Assembly: GCA_017471125.1 (NCBI GenBank) | Contig: JAFUWR010000368.1 | Location: forward strand, 1 to 7,372 | Length of the DNA stretch: 7,372 bases | Source: Clostridia bacterium | GTDB taxonomy: Bacteria; Bacillota; Clostridia; Christensenellales; Aristaeellaceae | Reading direction: 5' to 3' | In this document: positions 1 to 7,372 of the stretch, piece by piece | How the letters are laid out: each line of letters opens with the position of its first letter | Numbering within the stretch: the first letter of the stretch is position 1 | The notes under the pieces: generated by a model | Seen by the model: only the letters and a program-made list of their open reading frames with translations | Told to the model about the DNA's origin: nothing | Databases searched by the model: none | Program-made: the position numbers and the translations under genes

Positions 1-1428
1 ATCGTGCCCGCGGCGTCGGAGAAGCGCGGCGTGCGGGTGGAGTACTTCGGGGACGAGATCGAGCGCATCTCCGAGATCGACATGGTCACCGGCAAGGCGC
101 TTCGCTACATGAACCACGTCATGATCTTCCCCGCCTCCCACTACGCCACGTCCAAGGACAAGCTGGACCGCTGCATCGCCCAGATCGAGGACGACCTGGC
201 CCTGCGCCTGGAGGACTTCCGCGCCAACGACAGATTATTGGAGGCCCAGCGGCTGGAGCAGCGCGTCCACTACGACATCGAGATGATGCGGGAGCTGGGC
301 TATTGCAGCGGCATCGAGAACTACTCCCGCTACTTCGACGGCCGGCAGTCCGGCGAAGCGCCGTTCACGCTGATGGACTACTTCCCCAAGGACTTCCTGG
401 TGTTCATCGACGAGAGCCACGTCACCGTGCCCCAGATCCGCGGCATGTACAACGGCGACTACGCCCGCAAGCGCACGCTGGTGGACTACGGCTTCCGCCT
501 GCCCGCCGCCTACGACAACCGCCCCCTCAAGTTCCACGAATTCGAGCAGCGGGTGAACCAGGTCATCTACGTGTCCGCAACCCCGGGCGAGTACGAGCTG
601 TCCCGGGCCGGGCAGGTGGTGGAGCAGATCATACGGCCCACGGGCCTGATCGACCCGGAGATCGTCGTGCGCCCCGCCACCGGGCAGGTGGACGACCTGA
701 TCGGCGAGATCAACAAGGTCACCGCCGGGGGCGGGCGGGTGCTGGTCACCACGCTGACCAAGCGCATGGCCGAGAGCCTGACCCAGTACCTGCGGGAGCT
801 GGACGTGCGGGTGGAATACCTGCACTCCGACATCGAGACGCTGGACCGCATCAAATTGATCCGCGGCCTGCGCACCGGCGAGTTCGACGTGCTGGTGGGC
901 ATCAACCTGCTGCGCGAGGGCCTGGACATGCCCGAGGTGTCGCTGGTGTGCATCCTCGACGCGGACAAGGAGGGCTTCCTGCGCTCGGAAACGTCGCTGA
1001 TCCAGACCATCGGCCGCGCGGCGCGGAACGTGGACGGGCGGGTCATCATGTACGCCGACGCCGTCACCGAGTCCATGCAAAACGCCATCACCGAGACGAA
1101 CCGCCGCCGGAAGATACAGGAGGCCTACAACGAGGAGCACCACATCACGCCGCAGACCGTGCGGTCGGCCATCCGCGAGCTGATGGAGGTCACCCGCGCC
1201 GCCGACGACAAGCCCGACGCGGCCCTCGACGAGACCGAGCGGCAAATGGCCATCGAGCGCATCGAGGAGATGATGCTTGAGGCTGCAAATAACCTGGACT
1301 TCGAGAAGGCCGCCAAGTACCGCGACCAGATGCTGGCCTTGAAGGGCGAAAAGGTCATGGCCACCGGCGAGCAGTCCCGGCAGCGGCGCAAGCGGCGCGA
1401 GAAGATGACCCACCGCAATCCGGGCTGA
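1..1428 (+). CDS. uvrB: Excinuclease ABC subunit UvrB, C-terminal part (5' truncated by window edge)
   Basis: UvrB is the damage-verifying helicase-like subunit of nucleotide excision repair. UvrA loads it at lesions, and it then recruits UvrC for incision. The frame is open from base 1 (ATC), so the 475 residues here are the downstream part of a protein usually about 660-680 aa long. The GTG at 4 is internal, not a start. Counting from the first codon, I see: [16 protein letters not shown] (around 12-27), the Walker B/motif II DESH (137-140), VSATPG (191-196), motif [16 protein letters not shown] (301-315), motif [11 protein letters not shown] (335-343), and a C-terminal UVR helical hairpin (about 420-455, [22 protein letters not shown]) that contacts UvrC. 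A basic tail follows. The Walker A motif and beta-hairpin lie off the window. uvrA follows 31 nt downstream, so the two are almost certainly co-transcribed. Confidence 0.97.
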   Translation: MVPAASEKRGVRVEYFGDEIERISEIDMVTGKALRYMNHVMIFPASHYATSKDKLDRCIAQIEDDLALRLEDFRANDRLLEAQRLEQRVHYDIEMMRELGYCSGIENYSRYFDGRQSGEAPFTLMDYFPKDFLVFIDESHVTVPQIRGMYNGDYARKRTLVDYGFRLPAAYDNRPLKFHEFEQRVNQVIYVSATPGEYELSRAGQVVEQIIRPTGLIDPEIVVRPATGQVDDLIGEINKVTAGGGRVLVTTLTKRMAESLTQYLRELDVRVEYLHSDIETLDRIKLIRGLRTGEFDVLVGINLLREGLDMPEVSLVCILDADKEGFLRSETSLIQTIGRAARNVDGRVIMYADAVTESMQNAITETNRRRKIQEAYNEEHHITPQTVRSAIRELMEVTRAADDKPDAALDETERQMAIERIEEMMLEAANNLDFEKAAKYRDQMLALKGEKVMATGEQSRQRRKRREKMTHRNPG

Positions 1429-1445
1429 GCCATCCACATTCTACA

Positions 1446-1459
1446 GTGAGGTATCTACT

Positions 1460-1462
<3 letters not shown>
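1446..1462 (+). promoter_or_regulatory. Ribosome binding site and TTG start of uvrA
   Basis: A GAGGT Shine-Dalgarno core (1448-1452) sits 7 nt before TTG at 1460-1462. No ATG or GTG in this frame lies between the uvrB stop and this TTG. The protein read from it ([18 protein letters not shown]) matches the usual UvrA N-terminus in length and sequence, so the rare TTG start is well supported. Confidence 0.8.
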
Positions 1463-4306
<2,844 letters not shown>

Positions 4307-4330
4307 CGGGGCGCTGTTCACAGCGCCCCG
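4307..4330 (+). terminator. GC-rich hairpin directly after uvrA (possible terminator, no T-tract)
   Basis: A perfect 10-bp stem, CGGGGCGCTG / CAGCGCCCCG, closes a TTCA loop and begins one base after the uvrA stop codon. It has the position and strength of an intrinsic terminator, but the bases after it (AGGGAACAGG) contain no T run. It may act as a 3' stabilising hairpin or an incomplete terminator, with the real stop at the hairpin near 4507-4542. Confidence 0.55.
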
Positions 4331-4331
4331 A

Positions 4332-4359
4332 GGGAACAGGGAACAGGCAACAGGCAACA
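4332..4359. repeat. Four tandem copies of a 7-bp unit (GGSAACA)
   Basis: GGGAACA occurs twice (4332-4338, 4339-4345), followed by GGCAACA twice (4346-4352, 4353-4359), without gaps. The array sits between the uvrA hairpin and the palindromic repeat pair. It is non-coding and its function is unknown. Copy number may vary between strains by slippage. Confidence 0.85.
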
Positions 4360-4361
4360 GG

Positions 4362-4420
4362 GGCGACGACCTCTCCGTCACGCTTCGCGTGCCACCTCCC
4401 CTGAAAGGGGAGGCAAGAGG
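4362..4420 (+). repeat. Palindromic intergenic repeat, copy 1 (two hairpins)
   Basis: The copy begins with GACGACCTCTC (4365-4375). It then has a small hairpin CACGC-TTC-GCGTG (4379-4391) and a larger hairpin CCTCCCCT-GAA-AGGGGAGG (4395-4413), and ends in GCAAGAGG. The order of parts is the same as in copy 2 read on the opposite strand. It resembles REP-like or MITE-like intergenic repeats that I recall from gut Clostridia; the family name cannot be settled from one locus. Confidence 0.75.
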
Positions 4421-4440
4421 TCACGACGTATAGGCGGCAG

Positions 4441-4502
4441 CCTTGGCTCCCCTTTCAGGGGAGCTGGCTGGCACGAAGTGCCAGACTGAGAGGTCGTCCC
4501 CC
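4441..4502 (-). repeat. Palindromic intergenic repeat, copy 2 (inverted relative to copy 1)
   Basis: Read on the - strand this begins with GACGACCTCTC (4498 down to 4488), identical to the start of copy 1. Its small hairpin is TGGCAC/GTGCCA (4469-4483) and its large hairpin is GCTCCCCT/AGGGGAGC with a 3-nt loop (4446-4464). The CTCCCCTGAAAGGGGAG core is shared with copy 1. The small hairpin differs in sequence but keeps its pairing, which suggests that the structure is what is conserved. The two copies lie head to head around a 20-bp spacer, giving an element of about 135 bp with 11-bp perfect terminal inverted repeats. Confidence 0.75.
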
Positions 4503-4506
4503 ATCC

Positions 4507-4542
4507 ACGCAAAAAAGGAGCGCGATGCGCTCCTTTTTGCGT
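4507..4542. terminator. Bidirectional Rho-independent terminator between the convergent operons
   Basis: The core stem GGAGCGC (4517-4523) / GCGCTCC (4527-4533) has a 3-nt GAT loop. It is flanked by six A (4511-4516) on the left and five T (4534-4538) on the right, and extended by ACGC/GCGT. In either direction the RNA is a GC stem followed by a U tract. It lies just past the stop codon of the ACT-domain gene on the - strand, and it can also stop transcription from uvrBA on the + strand. Confidence 0.92.
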
Positions 4543-4549
4543 GCGCCTT

Positions 4550-4990
4550 TTACAGCGCGTCCACTTCCTCCTGGCTCAGCATGGTGACGTTCTTCATGCC
4601 GAACACCCGGGCGGCCTTCTGGCCGTCGCTCAGACGCAGGATCATCTGGGCGCTGCCGTTGCCGGCCTTGCGCAGGAAGGAATACATGTACTCCACGGAA
4701 AGGTCGGCCTGCTCGATGATGGCGAGCAGCTCGCACAGGCCCAGCGGCCGGTCGGGCACCGCGGCGCAGATGACGTGGTTGACCTTGGCGATGTGGCCGC
4801 CGTCCTTCAAGAGCTTCATGGCTTCGTCGATCTGGCCGGAATTGACGATGATGCGGACGATGCCGAAGTTCTGGGTGTCGGCGATGGACAGCGCCAGCAG
4901 GTCGATGCCACCCTTGCCCAGCAGCTCGGTCAGCTCCCGCAGGGTACCGACGTTATTTTCGAGGAATACGGAGATCTGCTTGATGAACAT
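4550..4990 (-). CDS. Tandem ACT-domain protein (amino-acid-binding regulatory type)
   Basis: This small 146-aa protein appears to consist of two ACT domains and nothing else. The first spans about residues 3-67 (KQISVFLENNVGTLRELTELL, then GIDLLALSIADT). The second spans about 70-138 (VNHVICAAVPDRPLGLCELLAIIEQADLSVEYMYSFL). Each has the beta-alpha-beta start with a glycine turn (NNVGTL, DRPLGL) where ACT domains commonly bind amino acids. There is no catalytic domain, signal peptide or membrane segment. The ATG has a strong ribosome binding site. It lies 16 nt after the phenylacetate-CoA ligase gene and shares its operon, an arrangement known from many anaerobic bacteria and archaea. From this I infer a cytoplasmic sensor of an aromatic amino acid or related ligand that tunes the ligase or its pathway. 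The ligand cannot be read from the sequence. Confidence 0.9.
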   Translation of the reverse strand: MFIKQISVFLENNVGTLRELTELLGKGGIDLLALSIADTQNFGIVRIIVNSGQIDEAMKLLKDGGHIAKVNHVICAAVPDRPLGLCELLAIIEQADLSVEYMYSFLRKAGNGSAQMILRLSDGQKAARVFGMKNVTMLSQEEVDAL

Positions 4991-4998
4991 CTGAAATT

Positions 4999-5005
4999 CC
5001 TCCTT
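4999..5005 (-). promoter_or_regulatory. Ribosome binding site of the ACT-domain gene
   Basis: On the - strand this reads AAGGAGG, a near-perfect Shine-Dalgarno sequence, 8 nt before the ATG at 4990-4988. It sits almost entirely in the 16-nt gap after the ligase stop codon, so the ACT gene should be translated independently at a good rate. Confidence 0.88.
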
Positions 5006-5006
5006 C

Positions 5007-6326
5007 TCACAGCTTGCGGTTATCGATGACGCGCTTGGCCTTGCCCTCGCTGCGCGGGATGGACTTGGGCGCGACCAGCTTGACGTTGGTGGCGATGCCC
5101 ACCACGGACTTGATCTGGCCGGTGATGAACTTCCGCACGTTCTCGATGTGAGCCACGGTGTCAGAGAACATGTTCTCGGTCATCTCCACCTGGACCTCGA
5201 GGGTGTCGGAGTTGTTCACGCGGTCGACGATCAGCATGTAGTGGGGCGCGACGCCCTCGGCGCTGACCAGCACGGACTCGATCTGGCTCGGGAACACGTT
5301 CACGCCGCGGATGACCAGCATGTCGTCGGTGCGGCCCGTGATGCGGCCCATGCGGGCCAGCGTGCGGCCGCAGGCGCACTTCTCGTCGGTGAGGGTGCAG
5401 ATGTCGTGGGTGCGGTAGCGCAGCATGGGCATGCCGGTCTTGGTGATGGTGGTGAACACCAGCTCGCCGGGCATGCCGTAGGGGAGCTGCTCGCCGGTGG
5501 CGGGGTTGATGATCTCGGCGATGACGTGATCCTCGTTGATGTGCATGCCGTGCTTCTCCAGGCACTCGAAGGACACGCCCGGGCCCGCGATCTCGGTCAA
5601 GCCGTAGATGTCGCAGGCGTCGATGCACAGGAGCTGCTCGATCCGCTCGCGCATCTCCTCGGTCCATGGCTCCGCGCCGAAGCAGCCGGCCTTGAGCTTC
5701 AGGTCCTTCTCCGGGTCGATGCCCATCTCGCGGATGGTCTCGCCCAGGTAGGTGGCGTAGGACGGGGTGCAGCACAGGATCGTGGTGCCCAGGTCCTTCA
5801 TCATCATGATCTGCCGCTGGGTGTTGCCGCTGGACATGGGCAGCACCATCGCGCCGATCCTGTCCGCGCCCTGGTAGCCGCCGAAGCCGCCGGTGAACAG
5901 GCCCAGGCCGTAGGCCACCTGCACGATGTCCTCGCTGGTCGCGCCCGCGGCGGTCAGCGTGCGGGCCATCATCTCGGACCACACGTCCACGTCGTTCCGG
6001 GTGTAGCCGGACACGATGGGCTTGCCCGTGGTGCCCGAGGAGCCCTGGATGCACACGATGTCCTTCTTCGGCGACGCCAGCAGGTCGAAGGGATAGTAGT
6101 CCCGCAGGTCGGTCTTTTCCATGAAGGGCAGGTACTTGAGGTCGTCCACGCCCCGGATGTCCTCGGGCTTCACGCCCGCCTTGTCCATGCGCGCGCGGTA
6201 CGCCGCCACGTTCTCGTACTCCCGCTTCACCGTCGCGGCCAGACGCTCGCCCTGGAGCTTGCGCAGCTCCTCGCGGTCGATACATTCCATCGCCGGATTG
6301 TAGATCCGGTGCTCTCTTGCGCTCAT
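5007..6326 (-). CDS. paaK: Phenylacetate-CoA ligase family enzyme (PaaK-like)
   Basis: This is an adenylate-forming enzyme that activates phenylacetate or a related aryl acid with ATP and then transfers it to coenzyme A in the cytoplasm. The 439 aa length fits the family (about 430-440). From the ATG, I see: ATP loop SSGTTGKP (96-103), FGAEPW (216-221), YGLTE (241-245), RYRTHD (303-308) before a CACG pair (317-320), hinge region GRTDDMLVIRGVNVFP (331-346), and C-terminal SEGKAKRV with the likely catalytic lysine K429. I chose the ATG at 6326 because GGAAAGGG (6345-6338) lies 11 nt upstream. A TTG at 6335 in the same frame would sit only 2 nt from that site. It is first in an operon with the tandem ACT gene. 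In anaerobes this pair often goes with aromatic amino acid fermentation, where phenylpyruvate or indolepyruvate oxidation gives aryl-acetates. The exact substrate (phenylacetate, indoleacetate or another aryl acid) is not determined by sequence alone. Confidence 0.93.
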   Translation of the reverse strand: MSAREHRIYNPAMECIDREELRKLQGERLAATVKREYENVAAYRARMDKAGVKPEDIRGVDDLKYLPFMEKTDLRDYYPFDLLASPKKDIVCIQGSSGTTGKPIVSGYTRNDVDVWSEMMARTLTAAGATSEDIVQVAYGLGLFTGGFGGYQGADRIGAMVLPMSSGNTQRQIMMMKDLGTTILCCTPSYATYLGETIREMGIDPEKDLKLKAGCFGAEPWTEEMRERIEQLLCIDACDIYGLTEIAGPGVSFECLEKHGMHINEDHVIAEIINPATGEQLPYGMPGELVFTTITKTGMPMLRYRTHDICTLTDEKCACGRTLARMGRITGRTDDMLVIRGVNVFPSQIESVLVSAEGVAPHYMLIVDRVNNSDTLEVQVEMTENMFSDTVAHIENVRKFITGQIKSVVGIATNVKLVAPKSIPRSEGKAKRVIDNRKL

Positions 6327-6340
6327 TTCGATCAAACCCT

Positions 6341-6399
6341 TTCCAATGTCATAATGTTATTATAACACGTTATCAAGGTAATGTATATAGTTCCAATGT
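6341..6399. repeat. 9-bp direct repeat TTCCAATGT spaced exactly 50 bp apart
   Basis: TTCCAATGT occurs at 6341-6349 and again at 6391-6399, bracketing the promoter. Both copies are followed by a TTAT-containing AT-rich stretch. The downstream copy overlaps the ribosome binding site region of the ligase gene. A spacing near five helical turns would place both copies on the same DNA face. It could be a pair of regulator sites or a relic of a local duplication. Confidence 0.6.
6359..6387 (-). promoter_or_regulatory. Promoter of the paaK-ACT operon
   Basis: On the - strand there is a consensus -10 TATAAT (6364-6359), preceded by TG one base upstream (extended -10). A 17-nt spacer separates it from TATACA (6387-6382), a 4/6 match to the -35 TTGACA. 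Transcription would start near 6352, about 25 nt before the ATG. The promoter is embedded in an AT-rich gap that stands out sharply from its GC-rich surroundings. Palindromes GTTAT-T-ATAAC (6356-6366) and ATAAC-AC-GTTAT (6362-6373) overlap the -10 and could be an operator. Confidence 0.7.
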
Positions 6400-6412
6400 G
6401 TTATATTTTATA

Positions 6413-7240
6413 TTAAGACAAAACCTGCTCGGCCACCAGCCGGGTCGCGCCGTAGATCTCGCGGAGCTTGGGCTTTTCGATCTTGCCGGTGGGATTGCGG
6501 GGCACCTCTGCGAAGATGATCTTGCGGGGGCGCTTGTAGCGGGGCAGGCCCTGGCAGAACTTCTGGATCTCCTCCTCGGTGGTCTGGCTGCCGGGCTTCA
6601 ATTCGATGATGGCCGCGGCGATCTCGCCCAGGCGGGGATGGGGTATGCCGATGACGGCCACGTCCTTGATGTCGGGATAGGCGCGCAGGAAGTCCTCGAT
6701 CTGCACGGGGTACAGGTTCTCGCCGCCGGTGATGATGACGTCCTTCTTGCGGTCCACCAGGTAGATGAAGCCGTCCTCGTCCTGCATGGCCATGTCGCCG
6801 GTCCACAGCCAGTCGCCGTGGAGCACCTCGGCGGTGGCCTTGGGGTCCTTGTAGTAGCAGGTCATGACGCCCGGGCCCTTGACGGCCAGCTCGCCCACGT
6901 CGCCCTGCTTCACGTCGTTGCCCTTCTCGTCGATGACGCGGGCCTCCCAGCCGTAGCCGGGGATGCCGATGGCGCCCACCTTGTCGATGTTCTCCACGCC
7001 CAGGTGCACGCAGCCGGGGCCGATGGACTCGGACAGGCCGTAGTTGGTGTCGTACTGGTGGGTCGGGAACTTGGACCGCCAGCGCTTGATGAGGCTCTTG
7101 GGCACGGGCTGCGCGCCGATGTGCATCAGCCGCCAGGCGGACAGGTCGTAGTCGTCCAAGTTGATCTCGCCCCGGTCGATGGCGTCCAGGATGTCCTGCG
7201 CCCACGGCACCAGCAGCCACACGATGGAGCACTTCTCCTC
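6413..7240 (-). CDS. Acyl-CoA synthetase (AMP-forming), C-terminal portion, interrupted at a strand-switch junction
   Basis: These 275 residues are the downstream half of an AMP-binding acyl- or aryl-CoA synthetase. Visible motifs are VWLLVPWAQ just after the junction, YGLSES (7042-7025), TGD (6802-6794), DRKKDVIITGGENLYP (hinge and A8 region), and PTGKIEKPKLR with the catalytic lysine codon at 6484-6482. The C-terminus is intact and ends in TAA. Family members are usually 500-560 aa, so the N-terminal half with the ATP loop is missing from this strand. The frame stays open to TTG at 7276, with a TGA at 7279-7277 before it. The residues it adds beyond EEKC do not resemble the family, and those bases instead encode the ATP loop on the opposite strand. 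I therefore place the end of homologous coding near 7240. As it stands this cannot make a working enzyme. It lies upstream of paaK on the same strand, with 86 nt between them and no clear terminator. Confidence 0.9.
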   Translation of the reverse strand, partial: EEKCSIVWLLVPWAQDILDAIDRGEINLDDYDLSAWRLMHIGAQPVPKSLIKRWRSKFPTHQYDTNYGLSESIGPGCVHLGVENIDKVGAIGIPGYGWEARVIDEKGNDVKQGDVGELAVKGPGVMTCYYKDPKATAEVLHGDWLWTGDMAMQDEDGFIYLVDRKKDVIITGGENLYPVQIEDFLRAYPDIKDVAVIGIPHPRLGEIAAAIIELKPGSQTTEEEIQKFCQGLPRYKRPRKIIFAEVPRNPTGKIEKPKLREIYGATRLVAEQVLS

Positions 7241-7241
7241 G
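7232..7241. other. Strand-switch junction with candidate short inverted repeat
   Basis: The ten bases CTTCTCCTCG are consistent with the family in both directions. On the + strand they form the codons before and within the FSSG of the ATP loop, and on the - strand they encode the EEK before CSIVW. The simplest reading is that the ancestral gene carried this sequence and its reverse complement about 250 bp apart, and that recombination or template switching joined them here. Only one copy is visible in the window. Confidence 0.6.
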
Positions 7242-7372
7242 GGCACCACGGGCTTTCCCAAGGCGATCCTCCACAATCACGAGAGCCTGATGCACGCCGC
7301 CCGGACGGAACAGAACCACCATGGCCAGACGCACGAGGACGTGTTCCTGTGCATACCCCCGCTGTACCACAC
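7233..7372 (+). pseudogene. Acyl-CoA synthetase ATP-loop segment in inverted orientation (runs off window)
   Basis: Read on the + strand from 7233, this gives FSSGTTGFPKAILHNHESL and then MHAARTEQNHHGQTHEDV, followed by FLCIPPLYHT at the window edge. This contains the A3 ATP-binding loop (SSGTTGFPK, 7236-7262) and the A4-like motif PPLYHT (7356-7372) of AMP-forming acyl-CoA synthetases. They are in the correct order and with normal spacing. It is precisely the part that should precede the fragment ending at 7240, but it lies on the opposite strand. About 30-50 residues normally found between PPLYHT and the EEKC-IVW region are not in the window. Upstream of 7233 on this strand the reading (TMEH) no longer fits the family. 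Either a real inversion or a chimeric junction explains it. Confidence 0.88.

Noticed and set aside
1429..1459. LexA (SOS) box between uvrB and uvrA
   Set aside because: The 31-nt gap holds no GAAC-N4-GTTC-like or CTG-N10-CAG palindrome, and has only the uvrA ribosome binding site.
4332..4502. CRISPR-like array
   Set aside because: The 7-bp units have no spacers, and the larger repeats are only two inverted copies with internal hairpins and no cas genes nearby.
4443..4994. Open frame on the + strand across repeat copy 2 and opposite the ACT gene
   Set aside because: It begins inside a palindromic repeat, runs through the terminator and is antisense to a well-supported ACT-domain gene with a strong ribosome binding site.
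6327..6335. TTG at 6335 as the paaK start
   Set aside because: It lies only 2 nt from the GGAAAGGG ribosome binding site. The ATG at 6326 has workable spacing.
7241..7276. TTG at 7276 as the real start of the - strand synthetase
   Set aside because: A protein starting there lacks the ATP loop and half of the enzyme, and its first dozen residues do not fit the family. The same bases encode the conserved GTTGFPKAILH on the + strand.
7230..7290. Simple frameshift as the reason the synthetase frame breaks
   Set aside because: None of the - strand frames continues the protein, whereas the continuation is clearly readable on the opposite strand.
6408..7370. Open frame on the - strand in another phase spanning the whole synthetase region and the junction
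   Set aside because: Its product is a low-complexity R/G/H/P-rich shadow of the true synthetase frame. Its continuity across the junction is a GC effect and not evidence against the strand switch.

Overview
The window is GC-rich, mostly dense coding DNA. It looks like a chromosomal piece from an anaerobic member of the Firmicutes (Clostridia, plausibly a gut lineage). This rests on the uvrB-uvrA gene order with a short gap, the clostridial style of UvrA, a PaaK-type ligase paired with a tandem ACT protein, and GC-rich palindromic repeats of a kind I recall from gut Clostridia. No marker here fixes the genus.

Positions 1-4306 (+ strand) hold a nucleotide excision repair operon. The 3' two thirds of uvrB is followed after 31 nt by a complete uvrA that starts with TTG. 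UvrA finds the lesion and loads UvrB, which then recruits UvrC. Positions 4307-4549 form a convergent intergenic region. It contains a GC hairpin after uvrA, four copies of a 7-bp tandem repeat, two inverted copies of a double-hairpin palindromic repeat, and a strong bidirectional terminator.

Positions 4550-6326 (- strand) hold a two-gene operon: a phenylacetate-CoA ligase family enzyme (paaK-like) followed 16 nt later by a small tandem ACT-domain protein. An AT-rich 86-bp gap upstream carries a good promoter with an extended -10 and a 9-bp direct repeat spaced 50 bp apart. Upstream on the same strand is the C-terminal part of a second acyl-CoA synthetase (6413 to about 7240).

The most unusual feature is at the right end. 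The acyl-CoA synthetase gene changes strand at about 7232-7241. Its C-terminal two thirds reads on the - strand. The preceding part of the same kind of protein, with the ATP-binding SSGTTGFPK motif and the CIPPLYHT motif, reads on the + strand from about 7233 to the window end. The junction lies in roughly 10 bp that fit the family in both directions. This is what an intragenic inversion between short inverted repeats would produce. A fold-back chimera or assembly error at a contig end would look the same here, and the window stops before the base pairs that would decide between them.
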